A stretch of DNA of 64,000 nt from Rhodoluna sp. (GTDB lineage: Bacteria; Actinomycetota; Actinomycetes; Actinomycetales; Microbacteriaceae), in assembly GCF_024641065.1 (NCBI RefSeq), contig NZ_JAHEDV010000001.1, forward strand, positions 310,001-374,000, written 5' to 3'. Below the pieces are notes generated by a model. That model was not told the DNA's origin and searched no databases. It saw only the letters and a list, made by a program, of their open reading frames with translations. This document shows, one piece after another, positions 35,903 through 44,531 of the stretch (position 1 is its first letter; every line of letters starts with the position of its first letter). Position numbers and translations under genes: made by a program.

Positions 35903-38458
35903 ATGCCTGGAGAAAACCTCACCCGTATTGAAGCCCAACAGCGTGCAGAGTTGCTTGAGGTTGATCGCTATGAGATTGAGCTTGATCTAACCAGCTCTGA
36001 AACAACTTTCAGAACTAGCACTCGGGTATTTTTCAGTGCCAAATCTGCCGGCTCGAACACATTTATTGATGCCATCACCAACCAAGTGCACAGCGTCACC
36101 TTGAACGGCCGCGAACTTGACCCATCGGTGGTTTCAGATGGCGTTCGAATTCAACTTGATGACCTAGCGCTTAAAAACGAACTGCTAGTCGTAGCTGACG
36201 CGAACTACATGAACACTGGCGAAGGTTTGCACCGATTTGTTGACCCAGTTGATAACGAGGTTTACCTTTACAGCCAGTTTGAGGTGCCTGATTCACGTCG
36301 CGTCTACTCGGTATTTGAACAACCAAACCTGAAGGCTAATTTTCACTTCAGTGTGATCGCACCCGAGAACTGGAAAGTCGTTTCTAACCAAGCGGCAAGC
36401 AGTGTCGAAGGTCTATCAGAGGGCAAGGCTAAGTGGACTTTTGCACCAACTCCAAAAATTTCTAGCTACATCACGGCTCTCATCGCAGGCCCATACACTG
36501 AGGTTCGAAACGAACTGACTAGCACCGACGGAAGGATCATTCCGCTAGGTGTCTTCTGCCGTTCTTCACTTGCTGAGCACCTTGATGCTGACTATGTATT
36601 CGAAAAAACTCGACAGGGCTTTGCTTTCTTTGAATCTCAGTTCGACCAGCCGTACCCGTTCGACAAGTACGACCAGTTGTTCGTTCCTGAATTCAATGCT
36701 GGCGCCATGGAGAATGCCGGAGCTGTGACATTCACCGAGATGTATGTCTTTAGAGGTCAGGTCACCGATGCAATTCGTGAGCGTCGCGTGGTGACCATTC
36801 TGCACGAGTTGGCACACATGTGGTTTGGTGATTTAGTGACCATGAATTGGTGGAATGACCTGTGGTTGAACGAGTCATTTGCCGAATATGCCTCAACTTT
36901 GGCTACTGCCGAAGCCACCGAATGGCATGGCGCCTGGGTTACCTTTGCGGCTCTAGAAAAGTCTTGGGCATATCGCCAAGACCAGCTACCGTCAACCCAC
37001 CCAATTGTTGCTGACATCAATGACCTAGCCGATGTTCAGGTGAACTTTGACGGAATTACCTACGCCAAGGGCGCATCTGTTTTGAAGCAGTTGGTTGCCT
37101 GGGTTGGCCAAGAAAAGTTCATGGCCGGCGTCGCCAGCTATTTCAAGAAGCACGCTTTCGGTAACACCGAACTAAATGACTTGTTGGTTGAACTTGAAGA
37201 ACAATCAGGACGCGAGTTGCGTAGTTGGTCAAAACTTTGGCTTGAAACCGCTGGAGTTAACACTCTGCGCCCTCGCATCGAGGCTAACGATCAGGGCGTA
37301 ATCACTGCATTTGCAATCGAGCAAACAGCAATTGCCGAACACCCGACTCTTCGCCCTCACCGAATGGCAATTGGTTTCTACAACCTGGTCGATTCAAAGC
37401 TGAGCCGCGTTCACCGCCTAGAACTTGATGTTGATGGCGCACTAACCGAAGTAAACGCGTTGGTTGGCCTTGAGCGCCCTGACCTCGTTCTGCTCAACGA
37501 CGACGACCTGGCTTATGCCAAGATTCGACTCGACCAAGAGTCTTGGAAGTTTGCCATCGACAACCTGAGTAAATTTGACGATGCACTGGCTAGAACTCTC
37601 ATTTGGGGTGCCGCTTGGGATGCGACTCGCGATGCTGAAGCCAGCCCACGCGAGTTCATCAAGCTAGTGCTAAACAACATTGGCAGCGAAACTGAATCAA
37701 CCACCATGTTGACGCTTCTTCGTCAGTTACTGACAGCAGCGAATTTGTATGTCACTGAAGAAGCCAGAGCAGAAACTGTCAAGTCAATTGGCGCTGGGCT
37801 TCTCTCCTTGGCTCGCAATGCCGCGGCAGGTTCTGACGCGCAATTGCAATTCACTAAGTTCTTTGCGCAATTTGCACGCGGTGACGAGCAACTAGACGCG
37901 CTTCAGGCGATCATGGATGGCGTCGAACAGCTTGCTGGATTAAAGATTGACGCCGATTTGCGTTGGGACTTGCTTGGTGGCCTAGTGGTGGGCGGAAGAG
38001 CAAATTCTGCCCAAATTGATGCTGAATTGGAGCGCGATAACACTGCAAACGGGCAAAAAGCCGCCGCAGGGGTTCGTGCGGCACTCCCAACACTCGAAGA
38101 CAAGAAAGCTGCTTGGCACCTGCTGACCGAAAAATCCGAGCTTTCAAACGCATTGGTTGATTCGGCCAGTTTGGGATTTGTTCGCGTTCCGCGTGCTGAG
38201 CTGCTCGAGCCATTTGTCGACACCTATTTTGCAAACGTGGTTCGAATCTGGAACAGCTACACATTCAAGATTGCCGAGTACTTGGTTGAAAACCTTTACC
38301 CAGCTCACCTAGCCAACGAAGAATTGGCAGCGAAGACCCGAGCAGCTATTGCAACCCCAGAAATTGCTGAGATTGCTGCACTTCGCCGCATCTTGGTTGA
38401 AGGCCTTTCAAATGTTGAGCGAGCCTTGGCAGCCCAGGCAAGAGACAGAAAGAACTAA
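35903..38458 (+). CDS. pepN: Aminopeptidase N (M1 family)
   Basis: A zinc metalloaminopeptidase that removes N-terminal residues from peptides. The 851 residues include the exopeptidase motif GAMENAG, the zinc site His301-Glu302-Leu-Ala-His305 with third ligand Glu324 (NESFAEY), and an ERAP1-like helical C-terminal domain. GAGAGCAG precedes the ATG at 35903. No signal peptide is evident, so it is likely cytoplasmic. mscS starts 2 bases after the stop. Confidence 0.97.
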   Translation: MPGENLTRIEAQQRAELLEVDRYEIELDLTSSETTFRTSTRVFFSAKSAGSNTFIDAITNQVHSVTLNGRELDPSVVSDGVRIQLDDLALKNELLVVADANYMNTGEGLHRFVDPVDNEVYLYSQFEVPDSRRVYSVFEQPNLKANFHFSVIAPENWKVVSNQAASSVEGLSEGKAKWTFAPTPKISSYITALIAGPYTEVRNELTSTDGRIIPLGVFCRSSLAEHLDADYVFEKTRQGFAFFESQFDQPYPFDKYDQLFVPEFNAGAMENAGAVTFTEMYVFRGQVTDAIRERRVVTILHELAHMWFGDLVTMNWWNDLWLNESFAEYASTLATAEATEWHGAWVTFAALEKSWAYRQDQLPSTHPIVADINDLADVQVNFDGITYAKGASVLKQLVAWVGQEKFMAGVASYFKKHAFGNTELNDLLVELEEQSGRELRSWSKLWLETAGVNTLRPRIEANDQGVITAFAIEQTAIAEHPTLRPHRMAIGFYNLVDSKLSRVHRLELDVDGALTEVNALVGLERPDLVLLNDDDLAYAKIRLDQESWKFAIDNLSKFDDALARTLIWGAAWDATRDAEASPREFIKLVLNNIGSETESTTMLTLLRQLLTAANLYVTEEARAETVKSIGAGLLSLARNAAAGSDAQLQFTKFFAQFARGDEQLDALQAIMDGVEQLAGLKIDADLRWDLLGGLVVGGRANSAQIDAELERDNTANGQKAAAGVRAALPTLEDKKAAWHLLTEKSELSNALVDSASLGFVRVPRAELLEPFVDTYFANVVRIWNSYTFKIAEYLVENLYPAHLANEELAAKTRAAIATPEIAEIAALRRILVEGLSNVERALAAQARDRKN

Positions 38459-38460
38459 TC

Positions 38461-39375
38461 ATGGAATTCTTGGCTGGAGCGTTTGACTGGTTCGACAGTT
38501 TTTGGCGTGACTGGAGCACTTTGATTCGAATTGTGCTCATCATTGTCGGCGCCCTAGTACTTCGAATTTTGCTCTTACTCTCAGTAAAGCGAGTAGTGAA
38601 AGGCGTAATAAGTGGTGCGCGAAAGTTCGGCGGCTCTAAGGTTGCCAGCGCCGCCACCTCTCCCCTAGATCAGGCCCGTGTTATTCAACGTGCCCACACA
38701 ATGGGGTCAGTGCTCAGCAATTTCATCATCTGGAGCATCTACATCATTGGCATCACCATGGTGTTGGGTGAGCTGGGCGTTGCAGTGGGCGCATTGGTGG
38801 CTGGTGCCGGAATTCTCGGTGCAGCGCTTGGTTTTGGTGCCCAAAGCCTGGTTCGAGACCTAATTTCGGGTTTATTTATTGTTTTTGAAGACCAATACGG
38901 TGTCGGCGATTCGGTAGATCTTGGCCAAGCCACCGGAGTGGTTGAGAGCGTCGGACTTCGAGTAACTCAGGTTCGTGACTCAGCCGGAACCCTTTGGTAT
39001 GTGCGCAACGGCGAGATTATTCGCGTTGGAAATTCTTCACAGGGATGGTCACGAGTGGTTCTGGATATTCCGCTCGACTATAAAGCTGATGTCGACAAGG
39101 CAACCAAGGCTATTGGTGATGCAGCAGCGAAGCTTGCCAAGAGCAAGGAATTCTCTGCAGATTTGATTGGTGCGCCTGAGGTTTGGGGCATAGAGGCACT
39201 AAGTGGCGAGCAGATTGTGATTCGACTAGCTCAGCAGGTATTGCCAACCAAACAAGACTCGACCGCACGCGCTCTGCGAGCAACCATCAAAAAGGCACTT
39301 GACTCGGCTGGCATTGAATTGGCCAACGGCTCACAGGCAATTTATGTCGAAGTTGCCGGTAAGGCAGTCAAATAG
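38461..39375 (+). CDS. Small-conductance mechanosensitive channel (MscS family)
   Basis: MscS-type channels release solutes on hypo-osmotic shock. The 304 residues have two or three N-terminal helices, then the pore-lining helix ALVAGAGILGAALGFGAQSLVRDLISG with its Gly/Ala spacing. The beta domain follows (FIVFEDQYGVGDSVDLG, and later VRNGEIIRVGNSSQGWSRVVLDI), with a mixed C-terminal domain. The start is 2 bases after pepN, and a globin gene overlaps its stop. Confidence 0.92.
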   Translation: MEFLAGAFDWFDSFWRDWSTLIRIVLIIVGALVLRILLLLSVKRVVKGVISGARKFGGSKVASAATSPLDQARVIQRAHTMGSVLSNFIIWSIYIIGITMVLGELGVAVGALVAGAGILGAALGFGAQSLVRDLISGLFIVFEDQYGVGDSVDLGQATGVVESVGLRVTQVRDSAGTLWYVRNGEIIRVGNSSQGWSRVVLDIPLDYKADVDKATKAIGDAAAKLAKSKEFSADLIGAPEVWGIEALSGEQIVIRLAQQVLPTKQDSTARALRATIKKALDSAGIELANGSQAIYVEVAGKAVK

Positions 39376-39824
39376 TGGCAAACGGTTTCGAAGAGGCCGC
39401 GAAGATTGAGCCTGTTCGCATCCGTGGCATAGACGGCCAAGATGTTGGCGGTAATTTCTTCGAGTTAGTTGGCGGAAGTGCCACCTTTGAGAAACTCGCA
39501 AAGAAGTTTTATGAAGGCATTGCCGCCGACGAGGTTTTGAAGCCGATGTATCCGGCTGAAGACCTAGATGGCGCAACCCGTCGCCTGCAGCTGTTCCTTG
39601 AACAGTACTGGGGTGGGCCAACCACCTATCAAGAAGAGCGCGGGCACCCACGCCTTAGAATGCGGCACAACCCTTACAAAATTAACCAGGATGCTCGCCA
39701 GCGCTGGCTGAACTGCATGGAAGCAGCTGTTGACTCTCTGTCGTTGCCACCGCTTCAAAAAGCCGAGATGTGGGCATACTTCGACCGAGCTGCAACCTCG
39801 ATGCTCAACACCTTTGAAGACTAG
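39375..39824 (+). CDS. glbO: Truncated haemoglobin, group II (GlbO type)
   Basis: A 149-residue 2-over-2 globin. After a variable N-terminus (MANGFEEAAKIEP) come FFELVGGSATFEKLAKKFYEGIAADEVLKPMYP, the YWGGPTTYQEERGHPRLRMRH segment holding the proximal histidine, and WAYFDRAATSMLN. The G8 tryptophan and the CD1 tyrosine expected of group II appear to be present. GTG at 39375 shares a base with the mscS stop codon. Known GlbO proteins bind oxygen and may react with NO or peroxide at the membrane. Confidence 0.93.
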   Translation: MANGFEEAAKIEPVRIRGIDGQDVGGNFFELVGGSATFEKLAKKFYEGIAADEVLKPMYPAEDLDGATRRLQLFLEQYWGGPTTYQEERGHPRLRMRHNPYKINQDARQRWLNCMEAAVDSLSLPPLQKAEMWAYFDRAATSMLNTFED

Positions 39825-39827
39825 TTT

Positions 39828-40490
39828 TTAAAACTTAGTAGCCGCTTTAGCCAAAACATGCCCGTGGGCACTGCTCAGCCTTACCCAACCCTCAGCCTCA
39901 TAAAGGCCAACCTCTTCGTTTTCGGTAAGAAAACCAAGGCCAGCGGCAGCGAAAGCTGCACCGGTTGGCACTTTTGTTTCAAGGTCGATGCCTCGACCCC
40001 AAATTTCACCACGGATGCGCGCGGCAATTGGGCCACCAACTGATTCAGGGAGTGAAGCAGCTACTTCGGCAATGCCATCTCTAGCGATTTGAGTAAGTCG
40101 AGTTTCATTGATTGTTCCGGCTGCCTGCCAACCCTGGCGGGGTGGCGAAATTCCCGCCCAAGGAGCCCGCTGAGTATCGACGAGCTGAATCTTGAATTCC
40201 TTGGTTTCTGAATCTCCAAGTAGTCGGGCCAGTCGCTCTAAAACAGCAGAGATTGGAACCAGAACGTCAATTTCGGCTGGTCGATCTAGTTCACAGGTGC
40301 GTAGACCAAGCACTGTTGGTCCGCCATCCATGAGGCTGCCGGCAAAGATTGGTGCGACATAAGCAGCCAAGACCGAACCGAAAGCACGCAAACGCACCAA
40401 ACCCTCAGGGTCAAGTCGCTTGGCGCGGGTCAAAAACGATTGAAGGTCAGCTGCGGTCTGCTCATCAGCAAGGAAAAACGGGTTAATCAT
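39828..40490 (-). CDS. Conserved hypothetical protein beside glbO and tesB
   Basis: A soluble 220-residue protein with no transmembrane segment or signal peptide. It begins MINPFFLADEQTAADLQSFLTRAKRLD. Features include the segment GLRTCELDRPAEIDVLVPISAVLERLARLL and SPPRQGWQAAGTI in the middle. I do not recognise a catalytic motif. ATG 40490 has AGGA only two bases upstream, so it may be leaderless. It converges with glbO (3-base gap) and is divergent from tesB across a 57-base gap with an inverted repeat. Function unknown. Confidence 0.7.
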   Translation of the reverse strand: MINPFFLADEQTAADLQSFLTRAKRLDPEGLVRLRAFGSVLAAYVAPIFAGSLMDGGPTVLGLRTCELDRPAEIDVLVPISAVLERLARLLGDSETKEFKIQLVDTQRAPWAGISPPRQGWQAAGTINETRLTQIARDGIAEVAASLPESVGGPIAARIRGEIWGRGIDLETKVPTGAAFAAAGLGFLTENEEVGLYEAEGWVRLSSAHGHVLAKAATKF

Positions 40491-40510
40491 GTCCTGTCTA
40501 AACTAACTTG

Positions 40511-40531
40511 TGTAGGCCTAAGTTGCCTACA
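40511..40531. promoter_or_regulatory. Inverted repeat in the 40490/40548 divergent spacer
   Basis: TGTAGGC (40511-40517) and GCCTACA (40525-40531) are perfect arms with a 7-base spacer, directly in front of the thioesterase ribosome binding site and between two divergent genes. This is a good shape and place for an operator, or it could be a hairpin in the tesB leader. Confidence 0.4.
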
Positions 40532-40547
40532 AGAGGAGATGAAAGTC

Positions 40548-41441
40548 TTGAACGCTTTGATTCCAGACAATCCGCTAGCCGAGATGATCGCGACTCTTGA
40601 TTTGAGTGATGCAAATGGTGCTCAAACCAAAGAGGACATCTTCACCGGGCCGAGTCAATGGATGCCCCATGGTCGAGTATTTGGCGGGCAGGTACTTGCA
40701 CAGAGCCTGGTTGCAGCAACCCGAACAGTTGAGGGTCGACCAGTTCATTCTCTCCACGGATACTTTCTGCGACCTGGTGACATCAACCTTCCGATTACCT
40801 TTTCTGTTGACCGATTGCGAGACGGGCGTTCGTTTAGCACGCGAAGAGTGCAGGCTTATCAAAAGGGTGAGCCGATCTTCTCGATGATTGCGTCTTTTCA
40901 AGATGAAGACCCCGGCCTAAATCACCAGGATGAATTTCCGAAGGACATTCCAGCTCCTGCAACGCTTCCGAGTGCTGCCGAGCTTATTGGAGACAACCCA
41001 CACCCGGTCGCTCAATACTGGGCGAAAGCAAGGCCTTTCGACATGCGCCATGTAGGTTCACCGATTTATTTCAAGGTTGAGGGCAAGCCGGTCGCGCATC
41101 AGGCGGTTTGGCTCAAGGCTTTGGGAGACCTTCCGGCTGATGATGCCCTGCACACGGCCGCTTTGGCTTATGCCAGCGACTATTCAATTCTCGAAAGCAT
41201 TTATCGAGCGCACGGAATCGCCTGGGCTCACCCGGGTCTTAAGTCAGCGAGCCTTGACCATGCCATGTGGTTTCATCGCCAGGCACGAGTAGACCAGTGG
41301 ATGCTTTATGTTCAAGAGTCACCAAGCGCCCAGGGCGGTAGAGGTCTGGCACTTGGTCGTATTTTCAGCCAGGATGGCGTTCTGTTAGCAACCGTTGCCC
41401 AAGAGGGAATGGTTAGAGTTCCCGAACTGAAAAGCGAATAA
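40548..41441 (+). CDS. tesB: Acyl-CoA thioesterase II (TesB family)
   Basis: TesB hydrolyses acyl-CoAs. The double hot-dog protein (297 residues from TTG 40548, or 300 from ATG 40539) has FTGPSQWMPHGRVFGGQVLAQSL near residue 30. It also has VHSLHGYFLRPGD, FSTRRVQAYQKG, and the second-domain catalytic region YASDYSILESIYRAHG followed by SLDHAMWFHR. The AGGAG at 40534-40538 abuts the ATG but is nine bases before TTG 40548, so TTG is my preferred start. A start at 40440 would lie inside the divergent gene. Confidence 0.92.
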   Translation: MNALIPDNPLAEMIATLDLSDANGAQTKEDIFTGPSQWMPHGRVFGGQVLAQSLVAATRTVEGRPVHSLHGYFLRPGDINLPITFSVDRLRDGRSFSTRRVQAYQKGEPIFSMIASFQDEDPGLNHQDEFPKDIPAPATLPSAAELIGDNPHPVAQYWAKARPFDMRHVGSPIYFKVEGKPVAHQAVWLKALGDLPADDALHTAALAYASDYSILESIYRAHGIAWAHPGLKSASLDHAMWFHRQARVDQWMLYVQESPSAQGGRGLALGRIFSQDGVLLATVAQEGMVRVPELKSE

Positions 41442-41448
41442 CGCACAA

Positions 41449-41479
41449 AAAATCCCCCTGCCAACAGCAGGGGGATTTT
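41449..41479. terminator. Bidirectional terminator between tesB and ettA
   Basis: AAAATCCCCCTGC and GCAGGGGGATTTT form a 13-pair stem with a 5-base loop. It has A/T tracts on both sides and serves the converging tesB and ettA. Confidence 0.92.
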
Positions 41480-41494
41480 CTATCGAACTCTGTG

Positions 41495-41516
41495 TCGCGA
41501 GTTAGTCGCGAGTTAG
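41495..41516. repeat. 11-bp tandem duplication across the ettA stop codon
   Basis: TCGCGAGTTAG occurs twice in a row (41495-41505 and 41506-41516). The ettA stop codon (complement at 41502-41504) lies in the first copy. It looks like a replication-slippage duplication. Confidence 0.8.
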
Positions 41517-43184
41517 TCGACGATAGGTAGAACGATGCGGCTTTGCCGCGTCGGCACCCAAGCGTGCAATCTTGTTCTCTTCGTAGGCCTCGAAGTTTCC
41601 TTCGAACCAGTACCACTGGTCAGGCTTGTCGTCGTTGCCCTCATAGGCAAGGATGTGTGAAGCCACTCGGTCTAGGAACCAACGGTCGTGAGTGATAACC
41701 ACGGCACAACCAGGGAACTGGAGAAGCGCATTCTCAAGTGAACCAAGGGTTTCAACATCCAGGTCGTTTGTAGGTTCGTCGAGTAGCAACAGGTTGCCAC
41801 CCTCTTTTAGAGTCAAGGCCAGGTTGAGTCGGTTGCGCTCACCACCAGATAGAACGCCAGCAGGTTTCTGCTGATCTGGGCCCTTGAAACCAAACGCTGC
41901 CACATAGGCACGTGACGGCATTTCTTGATTGCCGACCTGAATGTAGTCGAGACCACCTGAAACGACCTCCCACAGGGACTTCTCTGGGTCGATGCCTCCA
42001 CGAGACTGGTCAACGTATGAGATCTTTACGGTCTCGCCGACCTTGAGGTCGCCGCCGTCAAGTTTCTCAAGCCCAACGATGGTCTTGAACAAGGTTGACT
42101 TACCAACACCGTTTGGACCAATAACACCAACGATGCCGTTGCGAGGAAGACTGAAAGACAGGCCGTTGATGAGTGAACGTCCGTCGAAGCCCTTCTGTAG
42201 GTTTTTCGCCTCGATAACGATGTCGCCAAGACGAGGACCCATTGGAATTTGGATCTCTTCAAAGTCGAGCTTTCTGGTGCGGTCAGCCTCAGCCGCCATC
42301 TCTTCGTATTTAGCCAAACGCGCCTTTGACTTTGTCTGACGAGCTTTTGGAGAAGAGCGAACCCAGTCGAGTTCTTCAGAGAGGCGCTTCGCAAGCTTGG
42401 CGTCTTTTTTACCCTGAACTTCTAACCGTTCGCGCTTCTTCTCAAGATAGGTCGAGTAGTTGCCCTCATAAGGGTAGGCGCGGCCGCGGTCTAGCTCGAG
42501 AATCCACTCGGCCACGTTGTCTAGAAAGTAACGGTCGTGGGTAACAGCAAGAACTGCACCAGGATACTTAGCCAAGTGCTGCTCTAGCCAAAGCACAGAT
42601 TCAGCATCAAGGTGGTTAGTTGGCTCATCTAGAAGTAGCAAATCTGGCTTCTCGAGCAACAACTTGCAGAGAGCAACTCGGCGACGCTCACCACCAGAAA
42701 GGTTGGTAACCAGGGTGTCACCCGGCGGGCAACGAAGTGCATCCATGGCCTGTTCGAGCTGAGAGTCTAAGTCCCAGGCGTCGAGGTGGTCGATTTGCTC
42801 TTGAAGCACACCCATCTCTTCTAGAAGAGCATCGAAATCTGCATCAGGCTCTGCCATCAAAGCTGAAATTTCGTTGAAGCGGTCTAGCTTTTGCTTGGTC
42901 TCTTTAACAGCAAGCTCAACGTTGCCAAGCACGGTAAGACTCTCGTCTAGCGGTGGCTCCTGCATGAGGATGCCAACGGTGTGCTCTGGGCTAAGTCGGG
43001 CTTCACCATTGCTTGGGGTGTCGAGCCCAGCCATGATTTTTAGAACTGTGGATTTACCAGCACCGTTTGGCCCTACGACACCGATCTTTGCGCCTGGCAA
43101 GAAGGCCAGAGTGACGTCGTCAAGAATTACTTTGTCGCCGTGCGCTTTGCGCGCTTTGATCATCTGATAGATGAATTCAGCCAT
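41502..43184 (-). CDS. ettA: Energy-dependent translational throttle protein EttA (ABC-F)
   Basis: EttA is a soluble ABC-F ATPase that binds the ribosomal E site and gates entry into elongation according to energy status. The 560 residues hold two ABC domains: Walker A GPNGAGKST with LSGGERRRVAL and LLLDEPTNHLDAESV, then GPNGVGKST with LSGGERNRLNL and LLLDEPTNDLDVETL. Between them is the arm and linker (EKKRERLEVQGKKDAKLAKRLSEELDW). The C-terminal HRSTYRRLTRD is typical of EttA. The ATG at 43184 follows an unusually structured spacer. Confidence 0.96.
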   Translation of the reverse strand: MAEFIYQMIKARKAHGDKVILDDVTLAFLPGAKIGVVGPNGAGKSTVLKIMAGLDTPSNGEARLSPEHTVGILMQEPPLDESLTVLGNVELAVKETKQKLDRFNEISALMAEPDADFDALLEEMGVLQEQIDHLDAWDLDSQLEQAMDALRCPPGDTLVTNLSGGERRRVALCKLLLEKPDLLLLDEPTNHLDAESVLWLEQHLAKYPGAVLAVTHDRYFLDNVAEWILELDRGRAYPYEGNYSTYLEKKRERLEVQGKKDAKLAKRLSEELDWVRSSPKARQTKSKARLAKYEEMAAEADRTRKLDFEEIQIPMGPRLGDIVIEAKNLQKGFDGRSLINGLSFSLPRNGIVGVIGPNGVGKSTLFKTIVGLEKLDGGDLKVGETVKISYVDQSRGGIDPEKSLWEVVSGGLDYIQVGNQEMPSRAYVAAFGFKGPDQQKPAGVLSGGERNRLNLALTLKEGGNLLLLDEPTNDLDVETLGSLENALLQFPGCAVVITHDRWFLDRVASHILAYEGNDDKPDQWYWFEGNFEAYEENKIARLGADAAKPHRSTYRRLTRD

Positions 43185-43418
43185 GTGAATGGTCTCTTTC
43201 GATAAGTACGCAGCTCTCGCGGGCGCCTTATGAAAATGGCGCCCTCCAAATCTTGGGCTTGCTTGGGTATAAGTTTACCCGACCAATAATGGCTTCTGAT
43301 GAGCCTGTAATGCATGCCTAGATTTGAAGGGCGCCGTTGCCTCCCGAGGGGTGGGAGGGTTAAGTGCTGGGCCAAGGGTTGAGGGGGTCGCTACTTGACC
43401 CAGCGGTCTAGTGGCTTA
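43185..43418 (-). other. Structured ssb-ettA spacer with alternative pairing arms
   Basis: These 234 bases hold no convincing gene. On the minus-strand RNA they carry GGCGCCC (43335-43329), GGGCGCC (43244-43238) and GGCGCCC (43227-43221). The middle copy can pair with either neighbour, with a 10-base loop in the proximal choice. A further hairpin CCTCCC/GGGAGG (43340-43358) and a weaker one (43374-43398) lie just after ssb. An open frame of 71 codons runs across the spacer into ettA, but it has poor start signals. Confidence 0.45.
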
Positions 43419-43880
43419 TTACTTTGCCTTGATTTTTGCAGCGGGCGCAGTGGCAACAAGATCGGTTGACTCGAACTCTTCTTCAAAGTTAGAGTCAGTG
43501 TCTGTTGGCTCGGTTTCTCGAACCAAAACGGTGCGGGTGAACACAGAGCTACCCCATGCAAGATCGTGCCCCATCGAATCGGCTTCAACTTCAACTGAAG
43601 TACCTGCTCGTTCACCGTTATCCCAGTCGCGAACACGCAACTTTCCGGTTACTGAAACGCGGTCGCCTTTATTGACCGAACCGGCCGAATTGATCGCTAG
43701 CTGTCGAAAACTTGTGATGGTGAACCAATTTGTTTCGCCGTCGATCCATTTGTTTTGAGCGCGATCAAATCTTCGACTAGAAGATGCCAGTCGAAACGAG
43801 GTAATTGGCAGGCCATCTTGGGTGACCAGGTGGCGAGGTGTAGTCGCAACCAAACCCGCGACCGAAAGAGTTTCTGACAT
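43419..43880 (-). CDS. ssb: Single-stranded DNA-binding protein (OB fold), paralogue without the usual tail
   Basis: The 153-residue protein has an OB-fold SSB core: VAGLVATTPRHLVTQDGLPITSFRLASSSRR, then WFTITSFRQLAINSAGSVNKGDRVSVTGKLRVRDW. The C-terminus is acidic in the middle (TEPTDTDSNFEEEFEST) but ends VATAPAAKIKAK, not the DDDIPF-like tip through which main SSBs recruit partners. It is therefore probably a secondary SSB. The main replicative copy usually lies between rpsF and rpsR. AAAGG precedes the ATG. Confidence 0.87.
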   Translation of the reverse strand: MSETLSVAGLVATTPRHLVTQDGLPITSFRLASSSRRFDRAQNKWIDGETNWFTITSFRQLAINSAGSVNKGDRVSVTGKLRVRDWDNGERAGTSVEVEADSMGHDLAWGSSVFTRTVLVRETEPTDTDSNFEEEFESTDLVATAPAAKIKAK

Positions 43881-43984
43881 TTGATGCCTTTCTCGATTTC
43901 ACCGAAAACCCTTGCTTTCGGTTCTGAATCGAGTTTGCCCACCTGCCGGCAGCGAAATCCTTGAATCTTAAAAACTGTGGAGAA

Positions 43985-44509
43985 CTAAGCCTTTAAATAG
44001 CTTGTGAATGCAGAACGAATCTTCGCCATTTTCGGTGCGACCACCGCGTTGCAGTAACCCTGAAATGGGTTTTTAGCGAAGAAGTCTTGGTGGTACTCCT
44101 CGCCAACCCAGAAAGCCGACGATGGCTCAATTGCAGTCACGATGTGGTCTCCCCAAATCAATTTCGCACGCTCGAAAGCTTCTTCAAATTGCGCCTTCTG
44201 GATTTCATCCTGGTAAAACATCACCGAACGATACTGAGTGCCAATGTCATTGCCCTGGCGATTCAACTGGGTTGGGTCGTGCATGGTGAAGAACATGTCC
44301 AGAATCACATTTGGCGAAATTATTGCCTCGTCGAAAATGACCTCGGCAATTTCAACATGCCCGGTGGAACCAGAGCACACGGCTTCGTAGCCAGGATTTT
44401 CACTCGGGCCACCCATGTAGCCGACGACCACGTCAGAAACACCGGCAACCTGCATGTAAGCACTGTCGAGACACCAAAAACAACCGCCACCGAGATAAAA
44501 ACTAGTCAT
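43985..44509 (-). CDS. msrA: Peptide methionine sulfoxide reductase MsrA
   Basis: MsrA reduces methionine-S-sulfoxide in proteins and free methionine. The 174 residues start with GGGCFWC, in which Cys10 is catalytic, followed by VVVGYMGG, EVIFDEAIISPNVILDMFF and the HDPTQLNRQGNDIGTQYRSVMFY signature. A cysteine in FQGYCNAVV near the end may be the resolving residue. It lies among redox genes (thioredoxin, glutathione peroxidase, aldo/keto reductase), and its start is 22 bases from a divergent aldo/keto reductase gene. Confidence 0.97.
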   Translation of the reverse strand: MTSFYLGGGCFWCLDSAYMQVAGVSDVVVGYMGGPSENPGYEAVCSGSTGHVEIAEVIFDEAIISPNVILDMFFTMHDPTQLNRQGNDIGTQYRSVMFYQDEIQKAQFEEAFERAKLIWGDHIVTAIEPSSAFWVGEEYHQDFFAKNPFQGYCNAVVAPKMAKIRSAFTSYLKA

Positions 44510-44531
44510 GGTCCTAGCCTAGGCTTTACAC

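Noticed and set aside
43160-43375. 71-codon minus-strand frame between ssb and ettA
   Set aside because: It overlaps the ettA start with no good ribosome binding site and no recognisable domain. It is kept only as a possible leader peptide in the ettA leader finding.
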